Origin: an uncultured Lachnospiraceae bacterium
Lineage (GTDB): Bacteria; Bacillota; Clostridia; Lachnospirales; Lachnospiraceae
Direction: 5' to 3'
Assembly: GCA_910588965.1 (NCBI GenBank)
Contig: CAJUSO010000060.1
Coordinates: forward strand, 1 to 18,421
DNA: 18,421 nucleotides
A program made the position numbers and the translations under genes. Shown here piece after piece: positions 1-6,523 of this stretch. The notes beneath the pieces are model-generated. The model ran no database searches and was not told the DNA's origin. It worked only from the letters and a program-made list of their open reading frames with translations. How positions within the stretch are numbered: position 1 is the first letter of the stretch; the number at the start of each line of letters is the position of its first letter.

Positions 1-45
1 AGTGTGCAGTTAGATTTGCTGTATTTCTAACTTACACACTTTATT

Positions 46-216
46 TTACACTCCCACCTCTATGGGATAGAGATGTCTGCCATATGCTGCTTTGTCAAAT
101 CCCTTTGGATAGATACCTTGCGCCGCTAATTCTTCCATTTGGGAATAGAATTCTACTTGCTGCTTATTGCCTCCGTTCCTCGTTTCTGATACTATTGTAA
201 CGGCTGTTTTTTCACT
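46..216 (-). pseudogene. Possible 3' remnant of an unidentified coding sequence
   Basis: The minus strand is open for 57 codons and ends at a TAA (46-48). The frame has protein-like composition and ends in residues reading HLYPIEVGV. It begins directly after an in-frame TAG (217-219), and the only start codon is an internal ATG that would leave about 28 residues. No ribosome binding site fits. The best explanation is the tail of a gene whose 5' part was lost, perhaps at a recombination junction next to the hxlR-like gene. I do not recognise the family. It could also be a chance open frame. Confidence 0.35.
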
Positions 217-229
217 CTACAAGGCTGCA

Positions 230-260
230 CTTTTTTATAACACAGTCACCTTTTTGTAAC
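230..260. repeat. Short direct repeats upstream of the HxlR-type gene
   Basis: Two similar 12-mers, CTTTTTTATAAC (230-241) and CCTTTTTGTAAC (249-260), lie 19 bp apart, close to two helical turns. They sit in the otherwise gene-free stretch 217-400, about 60 bp upstream of the predicted hxlR promoter. They could be regulator binding sites or simply AT-rich chance similarity. Nothing else definable was seen between them and the promoter. Confidence 0.25.
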
Positions 261-319
261 CTTTGCGTTATTTCGGGGATTAAGAGGTAAATTTTTTTTC
301 GGCAATCTTGTGTAAGCTC

Positions 320-348
320 TTGATTTTATATGCATATAGCATTGTAAT
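320..348 (+). promoter_or_regulatory. Predicted sigma-A promoter of the HxlR-type gene, palindrome in spacer
   Basis: TTGATT (320-325) and TGTAAT (343-348) are separated by exactly 17 bp, a good match to a sigma-A promoter. The spacer contains the perfect 12-bp palindrome TATATGCATATA (327-338). HxlR-family dimers bind symmetric sites and often regulate themselves, so this is a candidate operator. That assignment is inference. Confidence 0.5.
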
Positions 349-400
349 TAAAATGTAACATTCAAATATGAACTATTAGGAATCTCGGAGGTAATAACAT

Positions 401-724
401 ATGGTGACGAAAGAAGAACTGCCCGCTTGTCCTGTCGCAACAACCGTTCAGTTAATCGGAAGCAAGTGGAAACTTCTGATTATGAGAAATCTACTTGACC
501 GCCCGTGGCGTTTTAATGAACTGCGGAAGGATTCGGAAGGGATCAGCCAAAAGGTGCTGACTGACAGCTTGCGTTCAATGGAAAAGGATGGTATTATCAC
601 CCGAACTGTTTATCCCGAAGTACCACCCAGAGTAGAATACGCATCGAGCGAATTGGGCGAATCTATGCGTCCTATCATTAAAGCTATGGAACAATGGGGA
701 TTAGATTATAAAAACAGAGATTAA
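401..724 (+). CDS. HxlR-family winged helix-turn-helix transcriptional regulator
   Basis: The 107-residue product covers the whole HxlR domain. It has the conserved N-terminal Cys-Pro (C10-P11), then the GSKWKLLIMRNL helix, the RFNEL and ISQKVLTDSL recognition-helix segments, and the wing with VPPRVEY. HxlR proteins are cytoplasmic dimeric DNA-binding regulators; some use the N-terminal cysteine to sense electrophiles or redox stress. The ATG at 401 has an upstream CGGAGGT at 386-392. HxlR genes often lie next to the oxidoreductase they control, but no such gene is present here. The only upstream coding trace is the fragment at 46-216. The target and effector are therefore unknown; the family call is secure. 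Confidence 0.93.
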   Translation: MVTKEELPACPVATTVQLIGSKWKLLIMRNLLDRPWRFNELRKDSEGISQKVLTDSLRSMEKDGIITRTVYPEVPPRVEYASSELGESMRPIIKAMEQWGLDYKNRD

Positions 725-734
725 AGAAATAAAG

Positions 735-776
735 AAAGACAGCGTAAAAAGCATTTTTGCCTTTTACGTTGTCTTT
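735..776. terminator. Probable bidirectional intrinsic terminator
   Basis: A 15-nt arm at 735-749 (AAAGACAGCGTAAAA) pairs with 762-776 with a single G:U-type mismatch, around a 12-nt loop. It starts 11 bp after the hxlR-like stop codon and is followed by a T-rich tract on the plus strand. The minus strand is also T-rich past the stem, so it may also end the methyltransferase transcript arriving from 840. Confidence 0.75.
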
Positions 777-839
777 AATTTTGCTTGCCTTTGCAACGCC
801 CATAAAATTGAATGTCAATGTTGATTTGAAATTACTTCC

Positions 840-1424
840 TTATGTGGTAACATCCTTTTTCTGTTTTCTTTTCTTTGTTTTCCTACATCCTAGGACATAG
901 GCTGGTGGGATATTCCGGCATTCCTTCTTTATGGAAATAGACGGGAAATATCCCAGGAAAAGGGGGATCTTCCATTTTGTATACTGGAATGTGATAAACA
1001 GGCCTTTGGGGGACAGGCAGTCCCGGCATTCCCGCAGGATTTGCCCCGAAGCCTCCTTGGGCAGGCTGGCAAAGGGAAGGCCTGAAATAATATAATCTGC
1101 CTTGGGTATGCCATATTTGGCAAGATGTTCCCCCATATGGCCTGCCGTATCGTGTATGATACGCACGTTGGGGCACTTGCCGTATTTCTTTTTCAGGCCT
1201 TTATAAAAGACATGGTTAATTTCAAAAACAATAAATTTTGTGGATGGGCGCTTCCTCTTTATCACTTCTTCTGTGAATACGCCGGTCCCGGCCCCTATCT
1301 CTACGATGCACCCTGCCCTCTGGAAGTCCACATCCCCCACCATCTTTCTGGCCAGATGCTTTGAGCTTGGCTTCACTGCGCCGACACTTCTGGGATGCAG
1401 CAGATATTGGATAATAAAAGACAT
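840..1424 (-). CDS. Class I SAM-dependent methyltransferase, phospholipid/rRNA-dimethylase type
   Basis: The 194-residue protein has a Rossmann-like SAM-binding fold. Motif I is VEIGAGTGVF (41-50), the acidic end of strand beta-2 is in VFEIN (66-70), and the catalytic-region motif is SGLPFASLP (114-122). The SGLPF motif and the N-terminal HPRSVGAVKPSS resemble the small PmtA/KsgA-like group that includes bacterial phospholipid N-methyltransferases. Substrate specificity cannot be read from the sequence, so a lipid, rRNA or other target is possible. The C-terminus is very basic (KTKKRKQKK), which could bind membrane or RNA. The ATG at 1424 follows AAAGGAGAA at good spacing. The gene stands alone behind its own strong promoter. 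Confidence 0.85.
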   Translation of the reverse strand: MSFIIQYLLHPRSVGAVKPSSKHLARKMVGDVDFQRAGCIVEIGAGTGVFTEEVIKRKRPSTKFIVFEINHVFYKGLKKKYGKCPNVRIIHDTAGHMGEHLAKYGIPKADYIISGLPFASLPKEASGQILRECRDCLSPKGLFITFQYTKWKIPLFLGYFPSISIKKECRNIPPAYVLGCRKTKKRKQKKDVTT

Positions 1425-1471
1425 TTCCTGTTCTCCTTTCGCCTTTGTTGGAATCGGTTTAATACCTTAGG

Positions 1472-1500
1472 ATATTGGGCATAGGCTCCATGCCAAATAT
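1472..1500. repeat. Inverted repeat at the predicted transcription start of the methyltransferase gene
   Basis: ATATTGGGCAT (1472-1482) and ATGCCAAATAT (1490-1500) form 11-nt arms with one mismatch and a 7-nt centre. Given the -10 box at 1507-1512, transcription on the minus strand should begin near 1500. The repeat therefore covers about +1 to +29. It may be a repressor operator or a hairpin at the 5' end of the mRNA. Confidence 0.55.
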
Positions 1501-1506
1501 ATAGTT

Positions 1507-1535
1507 ATTATAGGCAATTCTATGTAGAATTGCAA
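1507..1535 (-). promoter_or_regulatory. Strong predicted sigma-A promoter of the methyltransferase gene
   Basis: Read on the minus strand, TTGCAA (1530-1535) and a perfect TATAAT (1507-1512) are separated by 17 bp. It lies 22 bp beyond the stop codon of the DHHW gene, with no terminator visible between them. Some readthrough from the surface operon is therefore possible. Confidence 0.8.
1514..1533. promoter_or_regulatory. Perfect palindromic operator candidate inside the promoter
   Basis: GCAATTCTA and TAGAATTGC form perfect 9-bp arms around a 2-bp centre. The palindrome fills the promoter spacer and overlaps the -35 box. A dimeric repressor bound here would block RNA polymerase directly. 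The cognate regulator is unknown; no TetR-like, GntR-like or similar gene lies next to it. Confidence 0.6.
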
Positions 1536-1556
1536 GACTGTGCCGCCTAAACCATG

Positions 1557-2654
1557 CTATTTCATCGTATTGCTGTTGTTCAGCACGGACGTGCTGTATA
1601 AGAACAGCACATCGCGCCCTTCAAAATCCAGGAAGCGGCCTAAATGGGCGGGATGGAGATAGCGGATATCCACCAGGGCAATCTCGGAATAACCGCTGAT
1701 GAGCAAGGGCGCAAGGCTAGATCCAAAGGAATCCCTGAAAACCACCAGTTTTTTATCCTTGGGGGCTTTGGGATTTTCTATGGACACATAGGAAAGCGGG
1801 CCAGACAGGAATATCTCATAGGGGTCTGCCCCCGCTGCCTTCTCCATATCGTACACCCCTATCCCTCTCCCGTTCTGCCAGTCGTATACGCGGCATCCTT
1901 CCATAGACGCTCCCGTTAAGTATTGGAGCCTGTCCGGCGCTAAGGGAAGGGCTGCCTGGCCATAGTATACGCCATAAAAATCCTGCGCCAAGGTATGAGC
2001 CTGGTATTTCCCAGACAGTTCCGCCCCCATCGCCTGGGCCAGCCTTTCGGCCACATCGGTAATCCTTTCCTGGCGCCAATGGGTATCCGTCTTATAATAA
2101 TCTTCCCGTTCCAGTAAATCTGAAATAGGGATATAAGAAGCAAAGCTTACCTTTTCTGCCATGCTTTTTTCAAAAGCGGCATAATCCATGGAAAGATGGC
2201 CGCTCCCCTCAGCCAGAAAACAGTTTTTATCCGGTATGACAGAGAGGAACACCTGGTTATCCTCATCTAAGTATTCCTCAAAAATATAATGGAAACGGCT
2301 GGCGGCATACGCCAAAGCCTCCTCATGCATGGGATATTCCACAGCGGCAATCCATCCATCCACGGTATAAAGCCCATGGTTGTCCTGCCTGAAAAAAACA
2401 TTTTTGGCAGCCAGGGCTTTGGCCCTCCGGAACCCCTCCCGGAACGGGAACGTGTCTTGCAAATACTCCTCAAAGCCCTCCATAAAACGCCCCTCCCACA
2501 ATGTTCGCACCGTCAGCTGGGGCTTTTCTGCCAGCTTGCGCCGTTCGCTGTAGGAATACCCTGCCTTCGGCATCCATAGGCTGGCAAAAAAGCCTCCCCC
2601 CAGCACAAACGCAAAAGCAAGGCAGACAGCGATATTTTTCTTTCCTCTGTCCAT
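1557..2654 (-). CDS. DHHW-family (AlgJ/AlgX-like) protein, probable surface-glycan O-acetylation partner
   Basis: The product is 365 residues. One N-terminal membrane segment (about residues 8-28) is followed by an extracytoplasmic domain. The DHHW-family signature appears as D-T-H-W (190-193), and a DSF serine motif lies at 308-310 (FRDSFGSSL), as in SGNH/AlgJ-like acetyltransferases. Proteins of this group work with an MBOAT membrane acyltransferase to move acetyl groups onto exported polysaccharide, and an MBOAT gene lies 48 bp upstream. The start is taken as the ATG at 2654, because TAGGAGG lies 6 bp upstream of it. A TTG 30 bp further upstream in frame has no good ribosome site. No terminator was seen after the stop. 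The exact substrate is unknown. Confidence 0.85.
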   Translation of the reverse strand: MDRGKKNIAVCLAFAFVLGGGFFASLWMPKAGYSYSERRKLAEKPQLTVRTLWEGRFMEGFEEYLQDTFPFREGFRRAKALAAKNVFFRQDNHGLYTVDGWIAAVEYPMHEEALAYAASRFHYIFEEYLDEDNQVFLSVIPDKNCFLAEGSGHLSMDYAAFEKSMAEKVSFASYIPISDLLEREDYYKTDTHWRQERITDVAERLAQAMGAELSGKYQAHTLAQDFYGVYYGQAALPLAPDRLQYLTGASMEGCRVYDWQNGRGIGVYDMEKAAGADPYEIFLSGPLSYVSIENPKAPKDKKLVVFRDSFGSSLAPLLISGYSEIALVDIRYLHPAHLGRFLDFEGRDVLFLYSTSVLNNSNTMK

Positions 2655-2702
2655 AGCTAGCCTCCTAACATCACACAAATCCAAGCACGCTCTTTCCTCC
2701 CC

Positions 2703-4076
2703 TTAAAAACGGAAATACAAAAAAGGGTTAAAGGAGCCATCTACAAGGTAAGCCGTCACCGTCAATAGGAGCACAGCCACAAACAGCGGTTCCGCCGGGG
2801 CAGCCTTCACACGCCTGGCAACATCCCGCACGATGGGCGTAGCCCCAATGCCGCCTGCCAGCAAGACGACGGCATAGCTGCGGAGGCAATATAGGGCTTC
2901 TTCCGAAGCAAGGGGAATCCCGCCCGCCCCAAACAGCCCCCCGATGCCATCCAAAGCCTGCCCAAGGCTTCCAGCCTGGAATAGGAGAAAGCCCAGCATA
3001 ACGGAAAACATAGTATAGGCATGGGACAATACCTTGCTCTTCTGAAGCCTCTTTAACAGCCACAGCTTCTCCGCGATTAAAAGCACGGCAAAAAACAGCC
3101 CCCAGGCAAGGAAATTCCAGGACGCCCCATGCCAAAAGCCTGTAAGCACCCAGACGGCCAGGATATTCAAAACCTGCCGCTTCCATCCCTTACGGTTCCC
3201 GCCTAAAGGGATATAGACATAATCCCGGAACCAGGAGCCCAGGGAAATATGCCACCGGCGCCAAAATTCCGTTATGCTCGCAGCAACATAAGGATACCGG
3301 AAATTTTCCTGGAACCGGAACCCAAACAGGCTGCCCAGCCCAATGGCCATATCGCTGTAACCTGAAAAGTCAAAATATATCTGCAAGGTAAAGGCAGCGG
3401 CATCCAGCCAATAGGACAGGACCGATTCCCCTCCCATTGCCTGGAGCTGGCTGCAGGCTTCCCCCAGCTGGTTGGCAAGCAAGGCTTTTTTTGCCAGCCC
3501 GATTACAAAGCGGCGTATACCATAAGCGGCCAGCCCCCAGGAATGTCTCCTGTCCCCAAGCTGCTTTGCAATGCTAGAATACCGTACGATAGGCCCTGCA
3601 ACCAGCTGGGGGAACATGGCAATATAAGCAGCCAGCCCCACCAGGCTCTTCTGGGCCTCTTCCCCCCGGTATACATCCACCGTATAGCTCACCATCTGGA
3701 AGGTATAAAAACTAATGCCGATTGGCAGGGTAACGCCCAAAAGCGGGATATCCCACCCTGTGGCGTCATGTATGCTTCCCAAAATAAAATCCGCATACTT
3801 AAAATAGAGCAAAAAAGAAAGGCTGGCCGCCACAGACAGTATGCAGAAGGCCTTCCCGCATTTCCCTTCCCTGTGTTTCCCCACCAGCAGGCCAAACCCA
3901 TATCCCAGCAATATGGTAACGCCCATCAACAATACATATTTCGGCTCCCCCCAGGCGTAAAATACCAGGCTGCACAAGAGGAGCACCCCATTCCTGGCCC
4001 TTCGGGGCACAAGAAAATACAGCCCCACAGCCACGGGCAGGAAATAATATAAAAATGTAAGGCTGGAAAACAGCAT
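2703..4076 (-). CDS. MBOAT-family O-acyltransferase (AlgI-like)
   Basis: The 457-residue polytopic membrane protein has the AlgI-like layout. It starts MLFSSLTFLYYFLP, carries the conserved FDFSGYSDMAIG (236-247) and EFWRRWHISLG (270-280) segments, and has the active-site histidine in LTGFWHGASWN (about H316). Family members transfer an acyl group, usually acetyl, across the membrane to a periplasmic or cell-surface acceptor. The start is 4 bp after the stop of the DUF4358 gene, with only a weak AAGG site, which suggests translational coupling. The DHHW gene downstream is the likely second half of the acetylation machine. The glycan acceptor is not identifiable; no glycan biosynthesis genes are in the window. 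Confidence 0.93.
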   Translation of the reverse strand: MLFSSLTFLYYFLPVAVGLYFLVPRRARNGVLLLCSLVFYAWGEPKYVLLMGVTILLGYGFGLLVGKHREGKCGKAFCILSVAASLSFLLYFKYADFILGSIHDATGWDIPLLGVTLPIGISFYTFQMVSYTVDVYRGEEAQKSLVGLAAYIAMFPQLVAGPIVRYSSIAKQLGDRRHSWGLAAYGIRRFVIGLAKKALLANQLGEACSQLQAMGGESVLSYWLDAAAFTLQIYFDFSGYSDMAIGLGSLFGFRFQENFRYPYVAASITEFWRRWHISLGSWFRDYVYIPLGGNRKGWKRQVLNILAVWVLTGFWHGASWNFLAWGLFFAVLLIAEKLWLLKRLQKSKVLSHAYTMFSVMLGFLLFQAGSLGQALDGIGGLFGAGGIPLASEEALYCLRSYAVVLLAGGIGATPIVRDVARRVKAAPAEPLFVAVLLLTVTAYLVDGSFNPFLYFRF

Positions 4077-4080
4077 CGCC

Positions 4081-4671
4081 TTATGATGTAACCGGCGCTT
4101 CCACTACTACTTCTGCGCCGCTTAATGCAGACAATGCGTTGTTCTTGAACGCTTCCATGATCCCTGCCTCGCCATAAGCTGTGATTACATAGCTCCCGCC
4201 TACTTGAAGGATGAGAAGCGTGTCCGGCTGCCCGCACATCCATTGGGTCGCCATAAGATTGGATTTGACGGCATCTGCAAAACTGTCTGCCTCTACACCG
4301 TCTTTCAGCCGGTAGGCCGCCCCTGTAAAAGTGTTGGTATTCATCATGTGCACCATGGAGGCTGCATCCTCAATATTGGGGAACTGATCCTCTGGAAGCC
4401 CCAACGTGGATTTTAACTCTTCTGTCTTGCTGATATCAAATTTGCCTGGGGCATCCATCACCGCATTTTCCTGATCCCCTCCATACATGGCAAACAATTC
4501 CCCTTCCCCATAGGATCCTACCACTGCAAGCAGCACATCCAGGGCTGTCTCATACTGCTTTGCCCCATCCTCCTGTGCCTCTCCAGGCGCATCCTTCTTG
4601 CCGGCGCAGCCTACGCATGCAAGGATGGCCATAACTGCAATACACCGTATCATTGTTTTTCTCAATGTCAT
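4081..4671 (-). CDS. DUF4358 lipoprotein, first gene of the MBOAT operon
   Basis: The product is about 196 residues. A lipoprotein signal has basic RKTMIR, a hydrophobic stretch, then ILAC (C19), with GC at 21-22 as an alternative. It continues as a DUF4358-type domain with a conserved TALDVLLAVV-like start and a central region rich in M, N and T. DUF4358 has no established function. I infer an accessory role in the acyltransfer system from the 4-bp spacing to the MBOAT gene. The ATG at 4671 is preferred because an upstream in-frame start at 4749 would put 26 non-signal-like residues before the signal peptide. The AAGGAGG site is only 2-3 bp from this ATG, so the in-frame TTG at 4665 is a possible alternative. 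No convincing promoter was found in 4672-4760. Confidence 0.8.
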   Translation of the reverse strand: MTLRKTMIRCIAVMAILACVGCAGKKDAPGEAQEDGAKQYETALDVLLAVVGSYGEGELFAMYGGDQENAVMDAPGKFDISKTEELKSTLGLPEDQFPNIEDAASMVHMMNTNTFTGAAYRLKDGVEADSFADAVKSNLMATQWMCGQPDTLLILQVGGSYVITAYGEAGIMEAFKNNALSALSGAEVVVEAPVTS

Positions 4672-4750
4672 TTCCTCCTTTCTTCCTCCTATATGTACCA
4701 ATCCAGATACACAAAACCACCTGATTGGCCCACCCGTACACCCCACCATA

Positions 4751-4802
4751 AAAAGGGGTAAAAGCCCCCAAGCCTATGTCCACCCATAAGCCTGGGGGCC
4801 TT
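4751..4802 (-). terminator. Strong intrinsic terminator after the spore-coat gene pair
   Basis: On the minus strand an 18-nt arm (4785-4802) can pair fully with 4761-4778, using three G:U pairs and including a run of five C:G pairs, around a 6-nt loop. It is followed by a U-rich tail (4751-4764, cttttacccctttt). It begins about 50 bp after the stop of the CotF-type gene and isolates it from the DUF4358-MBOAT-DHHW operon. Confidence 0.88.
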
Positions 4803-4852
4803 CCCTGCCCTACTTCCAACACCCTTGCCCTACGCATCATACTTTCTGTATC

Positions 4853-5125
4853 TTAGAAACTCTGCATACACTGCCCAAACTTCTGCTTTGCCTCATCTAC
4901 TTTCTGCATTTCAGCAGAAGGCGTGGGGTAATAGCCCCGGTCATGCATCATGTGGAATACTTCCTTCTGGATATGGTGCTCCTTCTCCAAGCAGTCCAGG
5001 ATGGCGTTCCTCACGTTCTCATGGACGCATTCATTGGAAAATGTGTTGTATAAGGTTGTGGCTGATTTCTCTGCGGTCAGCGCGTCCGCAAACATCTCTT
5101 TTTCTGAATAAAATGACTGCTGCAT
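4853..5125 (-). CDS. CotF-family spore coat protein (ferritin-like helical bundle)
   Basis: The 90-residue, nearly all-helical protein matches the Coat F domain. Helix 1 contains FADALTAEKSATTLYN and helix 2 contains ILDCLEKEHHIQKEVFHMM, followed by the conserved RGYYPTPSAE turn. Coat F proteins are thought to sit in the spore coat and have a ferritin-like fold; the EKEHH and E residues resemble half of a di-metal site. The start is the ATG at 5125, because GGAGGG lies 4 bp upstream; an ATG 12 bp earlier overlaps that ribosome site and is rejected. It is the second of two related small genes, 58 bp behind its partner and just before a strong terminator. Confidence 0.85.
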   Translation of the reverse strand: MQQSFYSEKEMFADALTAEKSATTLYNTFSNECVHENVRNAILDCLEKEHHIQKEVFHMMHDRGYYPTPSAEMQKVDEAKQKFGQCMQSF

Positions 5126-5183
5126 AATTCCCTCCATTCTGTTCGGTTCATAAACTGCCTGTAACGGCTTGCCTGGTAAGCGC

Positions 5184-5369
5184 CTAACTCAGCTGGGAGT
5201 AAAGGGAACGGAAATGCTCCTTGTGCTCGTTGGAAATCTCTGTAAACTTTGCCTTTACTTCTGCATCGGTGCAATTATCTGCCAGCACCTGGAACTTTTT
5301 AATCAAAAGCTCCTCGCCGGACAGCAAGTCGTTGAGCGCGGACAGCTCTTTTTCTGAAATCTGGTTCAT
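5184..5369 (-). CDS. Small helical ferritin-like protein, likely spore-coat partner
   Basis: The 61-residue product begins MNQISEKELSALNDLL and has two predicted amphipathic helices. The second carries SNEHKEHFRSLYSQL, a ferritin-like E-x-x-H type pattern. No signal peptide is present. The ATG at 5369 has GGAAAGGAG 6-7 bp upstream; a longer frame opening at 5435 has no ribosome site and is rejected. Small proteins of this kind commonly precede CotF-type genes in Clostridia, so I infer a joint role in spore coat or sporulation. I found no clear sporulation-sigma promoter in 5370-5471. Confidence 0.75.
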   Translation of the reverse strand: MNQISEKELSALNDLLSGEELLIKKFQVLADNCTDAEVKAKFTEISNEHKEHFRSLYSQLS

Positions 5370-5471
5370 GGGAAGCTCCTTTCCTTGTAACATATTCAGG
5401 CAATGGCATGCCTGTCGAGAGTAGCTTTCCCCCATCTTAGGAAACTATGCATGAAGCCTTTTGCTATGCCA

Positions 5472-6434
5472 TTAATTTTCTTTTAATATTTTCTGGACGT
5501 CTTCCATCTCCGGCATGGAGCGGATTGCCCCTTTCTTCGTCGTCACCAGGTAAGCCGCCGCGTTGGCAAAGGACAGCATTTCCTCTAAGTCTTCCTGGGA
5601 CAGGTTATCAATATCCCTGCTGAGCAAGCCATGGAGGATGCTGCCGCAGAATGTATCGCCTGCGCCGGTAGTCTCAATGGTGCCGCCTAATATATAACTT
5701 GGCTTGTAGACCAGCAGGTCCTTATAAAAAGCATAGCTGCCGTCTGCACCTGCTGTCACTTGGAAAAGCTTTACTGGGAATTTTGCCCGGAGGATTTCTG
5801 CGCCTTTCTTGATATCCTTCTCGCCTGTAAGGAATTCCACCTCTTCTTCTGATATTTTGCACACGTCGCATTGGCTGAGGCCATACTCCATTTTCTCTTT
5901 TGCAGTCCCCAGATCCTTCCAGAGGGGGATGCGCAGGTTCGGGTCAAAGGAAATCAGCACGCCGCTGTCCTTCGCGGCCTTAACCGCCTTCTCTGTAGCC
6001 CTGCACACGCCTTCATGGGTCATGGACAGGGTGCCGAAATGGAAAATCCGGCTGTCTTTGATCTGGCTGACATCCACTTCCTCCTCGGACAGCATCATAT
6101 CAGCGCCTGGGTTGCGGTAGAAGGCGAAATCCCGGTCCCCATTCTCAAATGTTTTAACAAATGCCAGGGTCGTATTCACCTCATCGTCAAAGCAGAGCCC
6201 ATCTGTCCCAATCTCCAGGCTTTCCAGCGTATCCCGCAGCAGGTAGCCAAACTGGTCCTTCCCCACCTTCCCAATAAAATTCGTGCTCCTGCCGCATTTA
6301 TTCAGCAATGCGAGCACATTGCAGGGGGCGCCTCCCGGGTTGGCTTCCAATAGGGAATTCCCCTGTTCGGACATCCCTGTGTAAGTAAAATCAATCAACA
6401 GTTCCCCTAATGCCGTTACATCGTATTTTGCCAT
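5472..6434 (-). CDS. PfkB-family carbohydrate kinase, probable fructokinase
   Basis: The 320-residue product has the full PfkB/ribokinase fold: substrate-binding NPGGAPCN (32-39), FIGKVGKDQFG (52-62), and the ATP-site/anion-hole ETTGAGDTFCG (253-263) with catalytic D259. These enzymes phosphorylate a sugar with ATP in the cytoplasm. The overall sequence (GELLIDF near the N-terminus, FDPNLRIPLW in the middle) is typical of bacterial fructokinases, making fructose 6-phosphate from fructose. Ribokinase-like or other sugars cannot be excluded. TAGGAGGATAGAGAT precedes the ATG at good spacing. It lies 89 bp after argS in the same direction; no sugar transporter or hydrolase is adjacent. Confidence 0.88.
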   Translation of the reverse strand: MAKYDVTALGELLIDFTYTGMSEQGNSLLEANPGGAPCNVLALLNKCGRSTNFIGKVGKDQFGYLLRDTLESLEIGTDGLCFDDEVNTTLAFVKTFENGDRDFAFYRNPGADMMLSEEEVDVSQIKDSRIFHFGTLSMTHEGVCRATEKAVKAAKDSGVLISFDPNLRIPLWKDLGTAKEKMEYGLSQCDVCKISEEEVEFLTGEKDIKKGAEILRAKFPVKLFQVTAGADGSYAFYKDLLVYKPSYILGGTIETTGAGDTFCGSILHGLLSRDIDNLSQEDLEEMLSFANAAAYLVTTKKGAIRSMPEMEDVQKILKEN

Positions 6435-6474
6435 ATCTCTATCCTCCTAATGATTGAATGCCTATTTATGAAAT

Positions 6475-6502
6475 GCCTTGCATTGCCCTACCGCAGCAAG
6501 GC
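6475..6502 (-). terminator. Weak hairpin between argS and the sugar kinase gene
   Basis: GCCTTGC (6475-6481) and GCAAGGC (6496-6502) form a perfect 7-bp stem with a 14-nt loop, starting 22 bp after the argS stop. The following minus-strand sequence has only a short T-rich stretch. It may attenuate transcription rather than fully terminate it. Confidence 0.3.
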
Positions 6503-6523
6503 CGAATCCCTATCATGATTTTG

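Noticed and set aside
2655..2684. TTG start giving a DHHW protein 10 residues longer
   Set aside because: The extension covers the AGGAGG ribosome site that serves the ATG at 2654.
4672..4760. TACATA near 4690 as a -10 box for the surface operon
   Set aside because: Its start point would fall within the ribosome site region and no -35 box is at proper distance.
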